A stretch of 64,000 nucleotides of DNA. Origin: Elysia crispata (lineage: Eukaryota > Mollusca > Gastropoda > Plakobranchidae). How positions within the stretch are numbered: position 1 is the stretch's first letter; each line of letters opens with the position of its first letter. Positions 1 through 48,375 of this stretch are shown piece by piece. Below the pieces are notes generated by a model. The model was not told the origin of the DNA, did no database searches, and saw only the letters and a list, made by a program, of their open reading frames with translations. The translations under genes and the position numbers were made by a program. The stretch lies in assembly GCA_033675545.1 (NCBI GenBank), contig JAWDGP010006193.1, positions 588,501-652,500 of the forward strand. Direction: 5' to 3'.

Positions 1-17417
<17,417 letters not shown>

Positions 17418-18744
17418 GGTTTTGATTCACTGGCGCTCTCTTAAAAAAATAGGGTTAAACGATGCATTAAAAATATAAAAAAGGCAAATAATACACACCA
17501 AAAAGTTTTATGACTTCCTCAAATAAACTTAGAATTATTTTGTTTGTATGTGGATGATAAATCTGTCCATGTGTAAACAAGTCAACATGATGATATTGAT
17601 AGATAGTTATTCCCACAATCATAATGATCTGGAACTTTACCAAAAAATTGATTAAGATGCCACAGACAGGATATGGCATATTATGGCAAACGAACATTGC
17701 TTCTCTCAGTTGCAGATACGTTTTTTTTTTAAGAATCATACTTGATTAAGCTGAGACAATAGTGGATGGTTGACATAGAGAAAAACAAGGAAGCTTTCGA
17801 CACAATAGACTAAATGCGAACTAATTAGCAAGACTAAAAACCTTGGTGCTTTCAATTGTGCTTAACTTCGTCAATGTAAATGCTTTTGATAGCGTCGATT
17901 GAGAGAATGTTGGTATTCAAATTTGTACCAGCGTCTGTGACAATGAGGAATGTTGCTCTGATCAAAGATATGGATACATGAAAGAAAAGTAAGAATACAG
18001 GGCAAAGTAATAGCTAGATCTCATTTACCCATGCTAATTGCTGCGAGAAAGGAGTCTAATATGGTTATTAAATGTCAGCTATTCTTTTTTTACTATCTTA
18101 AACTATCTTTGAGGAACCAAAGCTGGCTAAACATTAATATATGGGAACAGCTAGAAATCTAACTACATAGCGCTGCTAACACAAAGCTGTAAGTTAAAGC
18201 AGACATTTAGATTGAGAATATTTATGTGAAAAAGTTTTAAATGGATGTAAAAGATAAAGTGCAAGAAATTAAAATAAATTAGCTTAATCAACATTAATGT
18301 GTCTACGAAAACAAAATAAATCGAGTGAATCTAAAACACAAGCGTCAGAATAAGCAACTTTGACGTGACAGGTCTGCAGAATAAATCTTTCTGTAATTCC
18401 TGTAATCTGTTTGGATTAAATTTCTGCAATTCTATCTGACATTATGAATAATATTTCATACATTTAGTCCCTCGTCATGTCTATACTTCAGCTGTTATTT
18501 CTAGAATTATGAACAATGCAATGGATGGAAAGATCAAGTAAAAAAAAACTAAACAAATAAGATGCAACACCGATTGCAAAAAGGTACTCATAAAAATAAA
18601 ACCCGTAGCAAGAAAATTTATAAAACATGGAAAGAATCACCGCTTCCACAAAAGCACCAGAAAAAAAAAATCAAGAACAATAACACAAAATAGAGTATTC
18701 ATACACGACGTCAACGAAACAAGAAGAATAGAAACAACAAAAAC

Positions 18745-19076
<332 letters not shown>

Positions 19077-19218
19077 TGAAAATAAAAGCAAAGAACTGCA
19101 GGAAAAGTAAAAATGAAGCTTGAGAAACATAAGGCGAATAAGGAGGATGAGGAAAAGAAAGAGCAATTACAAGAAACCAAGACGTAGAAGTTGAAACAGG
19201 ACACAAAAGGAATATCAG

Positions 19219-19378
<160 letters not shown>

Positions 19379-21464
19379 AAGAAGAAGCAGAAGAACAACA
19401 ACAACAAGAAAAGGAGAGCAACAAAAACAATAACAAATATCAGCAACACCGCTTACCGTAACCTTGGCACCGACCTGAAAACAGTGAAACTAAAAAGACA
19501 GGAATATAACGTTGAAGCACTCGAAAGCAAAGCTGATAATGGAGACGAGTTTCTTAAAGATCGAGCATAGGGACTGTTATGAGGCTTTTGAAAATCAAAC
19601 AGAGTAGAAGACAGGCACGAAGGCACAAATAATTTCAAAAGGTTTATTGATCTGCGTGGCAAGAAGTGATCGCAACTTACTCATTTGCGATCTAATATTC
19701 CCACCTCCTTTCTAACATAGCCACACATACTTTCTTAGCAAATGATCTCATAATAAGATCCACATAATCTTTATATGTAAAGTTACAGAAGAGCGCAATT
19801 GGGACAAGAAGAGAATCAGAATCAGAAGTTAGCGAATATAAATTTGATTCAAGTCATTGAACTTGCGCGAAGTTCAATTTACTGTGTGACCTAGTTAAAT
19901 TCTGTAGTTGAACAGGAACCTATCGCTGCATGCCCTTCCAAGGTCCGGTTTCCACAACAAACTCATATCGATTTCCATCATTCAATACTCCAAGACCGCT
20001 GGAAAGACTCGGTTCAATGACTTCTCATTGGTAAATTACACGATCCACGTTTCATGACGCCAATAATCAAGGACGCGAAAGACTCATTTTGACTGTTCCA
20101 GGATTGAAAAACCACATATCATAAGTTCTACAGAGATATCTGCAATGATAATTGGAGAGCTTGGCTTTATGCTGTCTTGCAAAAAGGCAGTGCGTTCTGG
20201 TTGTATTTTCATTCGATCTTAATCTGATCCAAAACAAATGAACGGTATATTAATTTGGAGCACAAACCTTTTCGTCTCCGCTGAATCTATGATTTTCTTT
20301 TTCAGTATAAATTTAAAGGCTTTTGTCTTTTGCTTTTTCTTTTCAAATAAAAATTTCACACAATTAACAAACCATTGCGTTTGTTAATGCCAACTTCCAT
20401 GAATCGAGTAACTTTCAAAAAAGCTTTTTCAATGAAGAGGAATTATACAGGTAAGCTCTTTTTATGACTCCAAAATCTGCACCATTCACCACTGCCACAA
20501 ACAATCTGCAGTTTAGTGTTAATGAAATCTATAATTGCTCTTTCTAACTGATTTTTTTTTTATTTTTTAAATTTTAAGTATTCCACATATTATCCGGTCA
20601 GTCTTCACTGCAAATCTTCCTAAAGTTATGGAAAGAAAAATAAGCATAGAAATTGCTCTTTTTTATTTCATGAAGAAAAAATTTTGAGGTGTCTACTGAA
20701 TACAGGGAGGCACGTTATATACCTGTTGTAACTAGTGATGATGACTACAGCTAACGTCTACTGGAATTTCATGGGAAGAAGCTGCGACTACATTAGCGTT
20801 ACTATTGATCTGATAACTTTCGACTGACTACTTCTCCGAGGATGTATGGGAGGGTTTGAAGATATTTTAAACGATGATATTATAAAGGATGATAACTGTT
20901 TTTTGCTTCAAAAAGTAATAAAAAAGATCAATTAAATGTACACATTTAATGCTTTCTTGCACATAAATTAGCTAAAAATTTAGGCCCCATACATAGAATT
21001 AGATTAAATAAAGATCACCTGGTCAGAGCTGCACCCAAGCTCGATTGGAGGGAATGTGTGATTGCAGCATCCACCACCAAAATATCATTATCACCACTGA
21101 ATCCACCCGCACACGTTAGCCTAAACTTTCCTGAGAATTTATGTTCTAACATTTGTTATGAAAAACAGAACTGTCGATCCACAACTCCTAGAGCCAATGC
21201 ATGAGACCTATGCACTTCTAAACTCTTCTTTTCCTCACGGCATATGAGAACATTCACCTATACAACCATTTCCAGACGATGGAAGGCATGGCTTCGATGA
21301 CAAATTGGGTCTTATCCATTCATTAGAGGACAGGAGTGAAACAAGTTTTTTTTTGCGATAAACAAAAATTTTCAGATTTTCTCCGAGCAAAGCAAAAACA
21401 ACACAAACAAGAGAAATGAAAAGAAAGACACCTAAAAAACAAACAAACAAACAAGCAAGCAAAT

Positions 21465-21630
21465 CCCCCCCCCAAAAAAAAAAAAAAAAAAAAAAATAAT
21501 AACACCCCCCCAAAAAAAAAAAAAACAAAAAAAAACAACAAAAAAACAACAACAACAAAAACCAAAAACAAAAAATAAAACAACAACAACAACAACAAGA
21601 GCAAAAAGAACAAAAAAATAAAAACATGTA
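21465..21630. repeat. A-rich low-complexity tract
   Basis: Poly-A and CAA runs with two C-runs. No coding signal; possibly the decayed tail of an inserted element, but no body was recognised. Confidence 0.8.
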
Positions 21631-24617
21631 CATGAAACTATATTTTTATATGCTCACAGCCTTTTAGGCTTCACAGACGTTTCTAGCCTGCCTGGACTCA
21701 AGCTATCCGTTTATTTTTTTATGAAATGTGATTTTTGTTATTGTATAAACAGATCATCATGTGCTATTATCGCCAAACATGATCCATAAGGCAAAGTTTT
21801 TTTACCAATCAAGCCCAGCCATGCAGACAGATTCCAGAAAAAAGCAAACAAAAAACAAAACAAAACAAAACAAACAAACTTGAAACTTAGAATCTGATGT
21901 ACTTACTACAAACATTGTGGTTTTCATTCCATAAATTTATTGGTAAAAAAAAAGCGTGCGAAAATATAATGCACATGATTAAAAACATGACTATAATGTC
22001 ATATTAAAGGAGATTTATTGCAAATATTCAATACAAAAGTGCTGCACAGTTAAAATATAGACTGTAGAAATTTGGGTCTACATTCGTCTGATATATTTAC
22101 GAAAAATGTCACAGATATCTTCACATGTTAACGTGCTGATCTTTCTTTATTATGGAAAAACAAATTTTTTAATGAAATTTGGTTGTTCAGTGACCACAAA
22201 AGGATTCGAAAGAATGAAAAAAAAATCCGGAAAAAACCCCAAAACATCAAACAAAAAAGATAGGTATGCTTTATAAAGAATATCACAGAGCTGCGGATCA
22301 GATATATGTAATAAAAAAGTCTGAAAGACAAAATTACACCATATCAAAATATGAGAAGATACATCCTTTTTCAGATTAGTCGCTTCGTTGATAGAAAATA
22401 TTAAAAAATAAGAGGAGTACTTGCAAAAAGTTGCGGACAACACGTTAAACAATGTTTAAATAATATTTAATTAGCTGGAAACCATAGTGAAGATAGGGTC
22501 GGAAATAGTCGGATACCAATATTTCTCAAATTTCACTTATCGAAGAGTTCTTTGAGAAATATAGGTAAAAATTTATGTTCGTTACTTAAAAAGTTATGAA
22601 TTTTGTCCAACACAGAAGCATTTGGAAGAGTATTATGTTGTAGAATAATTGATTCCGAAATGAGCGTTTAAGGAATTTTTTTAACTTGCAAAGCTCCCTA
22701 TTGAAATGAGGATAAATTCAAACTAAATTCTCGGTTCATCGATTTCCCAAACAAATCACGAGACGTCTTTTTGCCGATGAGACCAAGTGGCCTATGTTAA
22801 AGATAGATTGTAAGAATTAAGATATAGTTAGAATAGTTGGGGAAAACGACCAATTAAATGAAAACAAAAGCAACAAACACCATAATTATGGTAAATTATT
22901 ATATATCCTAGAGCAAATAGAAAACATGAATATAATGTTCTTCAAAATTTAAAATTTCTGTTATGAGAATACTGCGACCAGAAACTGAAGTTATGAAAGT
23001 ATACACAACTTTTATTATTTAATTCACTATAATTAGAGCGGTATTTTCTAGTAACAGTGGAGGACTGTATCGAACTGTTTACAAATTATTTGAAAGACTG
23101 AACCAATTATCATTTTTTAACATAAGCCCCAATAGTGACAAGTCTAAGAGGCACTAGATCGGTCCGTAGATTAAAAAAAAATAAACTAGAAAAATTAATG
23201 GCACCTTAGTTGAATAAATCATCATTATAAGAAATCAATAAAATATTATAGAAAAGTATCAAAGCCCTACCAATAATAAAATTTGATTACATTAATTTCA
23301 ATACTTTGATGATCTTAGCATTGTATTTATCAAAGAGATTTAAAGATCTAGAATTCAACATGAAAGTTTCATTACTTCTTCATTTTCAACAACTGTAGTT
23401 ATAACAGTACCAAATGAATTCTATGCACATAATAATAAGGTTGAAACCAAACTCGAAGATGGGATAATTTAGGGATCGAAACCCATCACGTGGACTTGGT
23501 TGAAAGTAAGGTTACCCAACAGATATATACACAAGTAGGCAGCGTAAAAAAAACTACATAGACATTACGAAAGGCTTCTTGATATGTCTTAATACTTTAA
23601 ATGGTCTCAATAGTGGATGGCTTCAAGATGGCTTCTAAATGATATCCTGCTCGGACAGTGAAATGAGACTTTTAGCCCTTTACTTCAATGATCAGGCAGT
23701 CTTGCACCGTTTTTTTTGGATTAAAAAAAAAGTGTTTTCGCAGTTGGAAAGTGTAACAATGACACGCAATAAGACTCAGTAACTATGGTTAATGAAATAT
23801 AATAATCATAGTTATTATAATACTGCCTTAAGAAATTAGTATTACATTCACACTTGTGTTAAAATAGAGGTTTTGATCTACACAGGAAGGTTGTTAAATT
23901 AAATCTCATAAGAATGAAAGCATAAACTGAAAAGATGGGATTAATAATGCAAAAAAGAACGGAATCTGTCATAAGTTGTCCATTAGTGAAATCCCGAATC
24001 ATCAAGAAATAAACTAAGTTCAAGAACACAGACTTTTGATCAACAATTACGATGCCTAATACAAAATTTCTTCTGAGTATTTTCTTCAGATCAAAATCAA
24101 CGAAAGTTGATGTTAATTTATGCTTCAGGTAAATGATTTTTTACTGCATCGGATGTGATGTAAATGAGCAAAGGCTTAAATCAAAAGTTACTTTAGTTAC
24201 GAAATCATTCAGTGTTTAAATTTACTTACAATTCATCTTCCAAGATCACTGTAGAATATACACAATTACAAAATTTACAAAGGACGATCGGTAAGAGGCA
24301 TTCGTGTATAATTGGACGGAAATATCGACTATCTGAGTTATCAAATAAGGCATTTAAAAATGTTATGGCATTATAAACAAAACAATATAAGAACAATTTT
24401 AACAACCCCCCCAAAAAAAAACAAAAAAACAAAAAACAACAACAACAAAAAACCCCAAACCCCAGACCAAAAGGCAATAGTACCAAATCCACCTCAAATG
24501 AAGCGGAAATGTCTCGATTAACAAAACCATTCGATAAAAAAATAAAATAAAAAAAAAATCTTAGATAAATAGGACATATAATACGCCTTTAAAACATTGA
24601 TGCTCTTTCTGTTATAA

Positions 24618-41244
<16,627 letters not shown>

Positions 41245-41667
41245 TTTAGCGATGCTGAAGAGAAAGTTGCGGTTGGATTCGGAAGAAAAGAATGGAGTTA
41301 TGAATTTGTCACATATAACCACCATACATTACAATAGCAAATTGTGTATCTAATTCGAAATCTGGTATTGTCGAACCAAGTTTTAAATTTTTTAAAAGAA
41401 CGCAAGAGGTCAGATGATGAAATTTATAAAAATCTAAAATGTTACCTCAACTGAAGTGTGATTCTAGAATCCAAAGATTGTTATTTTTTGTGATGTTTTC
41501 AGATGACGCAGAACTGGGAATTCACCCAATAGCTTAAGTCTGATGGTTCTTTCCTCCATTGGCCTCGCTGTATGACAGAAAGATGTAGGCTCAAACCTAG
41601 CCTTTTACTTAGAATGTGGATATCGCTTTCCATTTCAATAGTCATACTATTCCTTTTTTCAACATTT

Positions 41668-41670
<3 letters not shown>

Positions 41671-41738
<68 letters not shown>
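41671..41738. repeat. (TC)n microsatellite upstream of TG-B
   Basis: A pure 68-bp CT run between the proposed 5' UTR exon and the first coding exon. Confidence 0.97.
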
Positions 41739-41744
<6 letters not shown>

Positions 41745-41893
41745 TGCCTGGCTAACAAATTAATGCTCAACAGTTAACAATTAAAGGGATCAAGATTGTT
41801 CACAGTTGAAAAAAAATAGACATAATAATGGACAATTTTGACTGAATTCATGTACGAAAAGGCAAAAGCACACAAATCTAGGAAATACTTACT

Positions 41894-42290
41894 TGCTCTC
41901 TCTAACTTTGTTCGAAATAAAAAAAAAATGAATGTTAATACACAACACTATACCATACCAGTTCAAAGTGAACACTATTGATCAACTCACTGAGATTGCT
42001 GAAGAAAGAAAAATACGCAAGGCCCTTTAGAAATTGAAAGCGCGTTTGCTATCTCCAGTTACGTTAGCCTAAAGAATCTAGTTCCGGTTCTATGGATCTC
42101 ATAAAAAAAGTAGAGCCAGACTGGGAGAACAACTGAATAATTTGACGAAGCGATTGGATTCCAGCCTCGCTCGATCCAAACACTTCACGGTTCACTCAGC
42201 AGGCCAGAGACCTGGGTCTATTCAGGACAGCAAACCGAGCGGACGAGAAGAGGCTTCTTTGTAGTTTAGTTTAGTTTGTGTGAGCTCGAA
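41894..42290 (-). other. Probable 5' UTR exon and promoter region of TG-B
   Basis: The TG-B coding exon begins at an acceptor (41254) only 10 bases before its ATG, so a non-coding exon must lie upstream. The best donor is AGCAA/GTAAGTAT, whose exon side ends at 41893. The DNA above it to about 42290 is less AT-rich than its surroundings and includes short GC-rich stretches. No TATA box is evident and the 5' end is not determinable from sequence; the start given is approximate. Confidence 0.35.
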
Positions 42291-42633
42291 TTTTGCGGGG
42301 GTAACATATTAACATTGCCTAAACGTGCTAATAAGGATTATTAGAGCTGTCTATACACTGTATGCTGCGTACTATCCTTTTGCTGGTTTATTGACGTTTA
42401 TTTTAAGCAATGACCGTTCTTTTTCACCATCATTGGTACGTTTTTGATGGCAAAAAGTCATTGAGACATTTCGGCATAGAGAAAAGTAGGTAAATAGTTG
42501 AAAAAAAATATGTGTATGAGTACATTACGTAATTAAAAAAAAAGATACGAGAATGAAAGAGCTTGAGGCTGGAGAAAGAGAGGAAGAAACAAAAGAAATG
42601 AGAAGAAAAAAAAAAGACTCAGAAAGAATTAGA

Positions 42634-42742
<109 letters not shown>

Positions 42743-44310
42743 GGAATTTTGCCTTGATTTAAGTATAATGTAAGAGGAGAATGGACCATCAACCATTCCG
42801 CTGACGCTCTTTATTTCTTGTCCCCTAGTTACTGCACTTGCAAACGCTTTTGTCTGTATGTTGATTTTATGTATGCCTACTTGTTTTGGAAGAACCTTTT
42901 TATTGTAGCTGGCTGACTATACTGTTTACTCCTCTCTCTTACAATCATTATCTGAGCGCATGTCTCAAGCCCGTTTGCCGCCTTCTTTTCTTAATGAAAG
43001 GCCTTCACGCAATTGTACTGAATTTTTCAGAAATTCAATCAAACAAGCTAACGTTTGCTTCGACTATGTTAGAAACATAGTAGATACACTTCTCCCACCC
43101 CGCACACACAGCACACACACTCTCTCTCACACGCACAATTTTTTCCTCGGTTGATTGCTTTTAAACAAGTAAACTTTATTTCTGGGACTCCCAATATTGA
43201 TCAACATAGTCAAGACACAAAAACCTTGAGACTAAAAATAGCACTTTTTTGGCCTTGCGCTGGCGTGCACCGTTGCTAGTGTAAACATTGCTTCCCCCCG
43301 TGTAAAATCAAAGCAGTTCAGCATAGAATTGATGTGCATAACACAAAATCGTGAGACATTGCATTAATTTTGTTCCTTTTTCAGATTGCATTGAACTTCA
43401 ACGCAAATGAAAATGGACACCCTCAGTGAAAGGTGTACAGAGTTGGTTGTCGGACTCTTCTACGCCAGTCTTACGTTAAACATGCCTCTCCTTAAAAAAA
43501 AAATGTCATCGCTAATGTAATCATTTACCAGCACTGCAGTTTGTCTATAACTCTGAAGCTAGGTGAGCCAATGGTCGAGTTGCAGAATACAGCTTGGAAT
43601 AAGCCCGTTTCTTACATTTTGAGTGTGACCTCGCTTGCACACACTTTTATACAAGTTTAATAACTTTTTCTCACCAGCTTATTGCCGTTTGGTCTTTTGC
43701 CAAGGGCAAACAACCTATTAATTGATCAGCCCTTCCTAACTTTACCCTATTACATTTCTTGATTTCTGGTTGTAGTCTTGGATAAATTGATTTCCTTAGC
43801 TACATACAAATGTTACAATGGAATTTCAATTCTGCCGTTACTTACAGCTTACCGTAAATTAAAGCAAAACACACTACACTGCCCAGTGCCTTTTGTGTTC
43901 TTGTTAGATTTGAAAATCCCCCCAGAGTTAAAGTCAATATATTACAGGATTTTAACAATCGTGAACGTATTGTGATTGTGTAACACTTTACTTATTTTGA
44001 TCGAGTCTTTGATTGAAATATTTAAAATCAAATGCTTTCCAGAAAACGAAATACACGTAAAAATCTTAGTCGACCAAGAAAACGGTCCTGAATTCGTGAC
44101 TAGATTCGAGCGCCTACAGAAATATTTATGCTAATTCACTAAATATTTAATACACCAGTTTTCATAATTTATTGATAAAAAACAACAACAATAAAGTACA
44201 CGTTCATATTACTCATAACTCATGCTGGCGACATAGTCATTAGTGACATAAACACGAGTCAATTTAATCCAGGTGTTGGTGTAAGATATCAATCTTATCG
44301 GGAGATGTTT

Positions 44311-44640
44311 TCACTCATCTACAAATACACTTCCACATTCTCACCCATCCACAAATACACTTCCACATTCTCACTCATCCACAAATACACTTCCACATTC
44401 TCATTCATCCACAAATACACTTCCGCATGCTCACTCATCTACAAATACACTTCCACATTCTCACTCATCCACAAATACACTTCCACATTCTCACTCATCC
44501 ACAAATACACTTCCAGATTCTCACTCATCCACAAATACACTTCCACATGCTCACTCATCCACAAATACACTTCCACATTATCACTCATCCACAAATACAC
44601 TTCCACATGCTCACTCATCAATTTATACACTTTTACATGC
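44311..44640. repeat. 30-bp minisatellite, 11 units
   Basis: Eleven consecutive 30-bp units (TCACTCATCCACAAATACAC then TTCCACATTC), with no length change and scattered substitutions; the last unit is most diverged. Because 30 is a multiple of three, both strands stay open (10-residue period such as LIHKYTSTFS). Most likely non-coding. Confidence 0.95.
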
Positions 44641-45129
44641 TCATATTGGGCCTTGATCCTAACTATAGCCTTCAGAAATTATCTAAGTCATTGCCTACGG
44701 CTTCCACGTGACTGTATCTTACCTCTGATGTTCTTTTCATTTGTATGTTCGAGTAGGATGTATTCAAACGATACAATATCTTCGTTTTTCAAAGTGTATT
44801 TTTGAAGGTGTATTATTTCAGTGCTTGTTACACATCACACATAATGATATGAAAGTATAACTATCGGGACTGAACATATAAAAAATGTTATAAATTTCAA
44901 TTGAACATACAATCTACATCTTTACATAGGCCTTGTGACACTGGTGGAACAATATCATTATCAGCAATTAAAACAAACGTACATTATAATTAAAAAAAAA
45001 AATTGACGGTGGTCCCAATCTAACATCTTATACTTTAACATTTGTGTGTGATGCAAGCAGATCGGTGTTGTAAGACTATTTTTTAAATCAATAGCAGGCC
45101 AAAAGAGGATTCATTAAAATAAGGCATGG

Positions 45130-45292
45130 CGCCATTACCAGAGGGATTAACTTTTGGTAGACGAGGGATTTAGGAGTTGGTGTCGTTAAAATTTGAAGTC
45201 GAGCCTGTCAGTTTGAATAGCTACCCTTTCCACCAGATTGGCATTTGGGCTCAGCCCTAGACCCAAACCATCAGACCAACCAAGGCTTACAA
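45130..45292 (-). repeat. Possible tRNA-derived SINE
   Basis: On the minus strand the sequence starts GCCTTGGTTGGTCTGATGGT (A-box-like). About 70 bp later CAGGCTCGACTTC resembles a B box, followed by an A/T-rich segment. There is no tRNA fold. Weak evidence from promoter boxes only. Confidence 0.3.
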
Positions 45293-47325
45293 AATGAAAA
45301 GATAAGATCTTTGTTTAATATTAGAATGAAATAATCTATTATCAGTCTTTATTAAGGCTTGAGGAGGAAAAAAAGCATTGGGAATGGTTTTGTCCAATTT
45401 CTGTCATGCATAACCACAAAATGAAGTTACCCAGTGATACGCATTGAATTTGCCTTTGTACTCTATTTAAAACCGATGAAAAGTATTAAAGCAGGGAACT
45501 TTTAAATATCGCCAATATACTTGTACCTTCATTTTGGAAAGTTAATAAGGCAACTTCCTTAGCCAATGCCTTTCTGAGTGGGGTCCTCGCGATAAGTCTA
45601 CTACAGACTGAACACTTGTTAATCATTCTGTAGTCAAGACAGGACTCTAGAAAGACGAAAGACTAGGATTTTTTCCAGTCCTTCAACGGTATTCAAGACA
45701 GTCACGAAATTTTCATGGAATAGGGAATGTAGATTGCACAGGAAATTTAAAAAAAATATTTTTTGTTTAATAAGCCTATCGCTTATCCATAATCAAGTCC
45801 CAATTATATTCTTTCACAAAAACAAAATAGTACTATGAAACCTAAAATGTGATAAGCTTCGCTTAAAGCCACGTTGTAAGGGAACAGCCCAGCAGAGTTT
45901 TTATTACGGCATGAAACTAATATCCCAGCTGTCACTTAATGGCGCTTTAATAAATAAATACAACTTGAAAATTAGTGGTGGATAATGTTACACTAACTCT
46001 GTGCGATCAATCACACGCGACTGGGAAAAAACCCATCTGCAGATAAAAAAAAAGATAAAACCAAAAGAAAACAACAGCTTAATTGTATACATGACTAAGC
46101 TTTCACAAAAAATATCACCTTTTCCCATTAACATTCTACGGATACAAAATATTGCTCTGTCTTTTATTTCATTTGAAAGGAAAAAGCGGAATTGACCATA
46201 AAGCGAAGGATTTCAGTCATTGAGCAAGTATACCAATAATAATGGTACCCATTTAACACATCTACCGGTTTACATTTACAAATGCACTGGTTGGTTTGTT
46301 TATAACCATCATGGGATCATATGATCCATACAAATGAATGAAATGAAGTACATCGAGGTACCTCAAATAACAAAGCAAATAAAAAAAAAAATACAAATCA
46401 TACAGTAACCTATAAGTACATCCTAATGTAATCACAATTTAAAATTAAGAGTTCAAGCAAATAAAAAATTAAGTTAAGTTGCTAACTTATTAGGCCTTGA
46501 AACTTAAATCACTGGGTTCTTTTTAATTGCATACCCGATTTTTTTTAGAGTAGAGTAATCTAAGCACGAAGATTAATAAGAAAAGTTTTCAAAACCGACT
46601 ACTTCATTTTAAAGCTAAAATCATAAATAAAATAATTCTATTCTTTCGATTTCAACTTCAAATGAATTAACCTGTTGTCCTGTTCACAATTTGATGGAAA
46701 ACTTTAACATTGTGGCGGACCGGTGGAGCAAAATAGCCAGTAATGAAATACTATGAACCCAATAAGAACATTGATTTGGAAACAAATATGAAGATTTGAA
46801 GGTTTAATCTCAAACTGATATGAAAGATTATATTGAATTACTCTCCCCGATTATTTAATTCTTGATCCGATCAAAATGCAAGCATTTCGCCTTTATCAAC
46901 TTTTTACATTTATATCTTATAGAGGCCTCTCTTGTTTTTTACGATTTCATCTTTTCACGTTGTTTTTTTTTTTTTTTTTGTGTTTGTTTTACTTTGTAAC
47001 TGTAACTGTGGTGGCAGCTGCAAGAAACAAAGTAACATTAAAAAATAGGACTTCACCAGAGCTATCCCTGTGTCCCATACCAGTCTCCACCCCGTCGTTA
47101 TGCACCTACCACACATCTACTCACATCTATATAGCCGATCATTCTTTAGTTACAGTTAAAAGATACGTAGAACTTAATTACAGCTCACCAAACGCTACCA
47201 GGCTGAAACAGAAAAAACTATCTATGGTTAAAATTACCCTAAGGAAGGAAAAAAAAAAGAAGAGAGCCACAGAATCATTTTTCAGAACAAAGAGCGTGCC
47301 ATTTTCTTATCGCAGTGGATTGATA

Positions 47326-47332
47326 ATGAAGG
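47326..47332 (+). CDS. Candidate first coding exon of the six-cysteine protein
   Basis: ATG AAG G followed by GTAAAT leaves one base, which fits the exon 2 acceptor phase at 49879. Joined, it gives MKDFLFTVSFVLLMVIP, a textbook signal peptide start, and a 252-residue protein. Short ATG-plus-donor strings occur by chance and the intron would be 2.5 kb, so this is only a hypothesis. Confidence 0.2.
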
Positions 47333-47984
47333 GTAAATATTCTTTTGCAGAAAATACATCTTCATTTTTTATGTACCAATGTATATATTTTCTGGAAGAT
47401 TAACGACACAAATATAACACATGTACATTCAAAGTTATCGTTACCCTTATGTTATACAATTTATTAATGCTAATTCAAAGTGATAGGAATTGGTGCACTG
47501 ATCATAATAGTCGTTGGATTATTTCAATACAAAGATCGCTTCGGACTGAGCTTCGACTCTCTTAAAAAACAAAAAAAAAAGCAACAACAAACAAACAAAA
47601 AACAAAAAAAAACAAAAACAAAAACGAAACAAAACAAAAACTGTAGTAGTAGATATCGCCTCCTTTTTTTAATGTGACTTCTTCAAGTGTATGGCTACAG
47701 TATCAACCTCAGTTCGAATATTCTTGTCCCATGAAAATAGCCGGTACACAATTAAGTTACACTAAAAGTTAGAGAGGATTCCAAAAGTAAAGCTCGGCTT
47801 AACACGTTCATTTAGAAAACATTCTTATATTGTCATTACTCTTGTTATTGTTATTGTTGTTGTTGCTGTTGCTGCTGTTGCTGCTGCTGTTGTTGCTGTT
47901 GTTGATATTTAGTAATTTAGTACTTACTAAGATCTTTGAGACAGAAAACCATATCAAATTATAAAATGTAATGTTGATATCATC

Positions 47985-48375
<391 letters not shown>

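Noticed and set aside
46876-47403. 175-residue plus-strand frame with hydrophobic start
   Set aside because: Composition is driven by poly-T and poly-A runs, with no recognisable domain; only its short internal ATGAAGG is considered as a possible first exon for the downstream gene.
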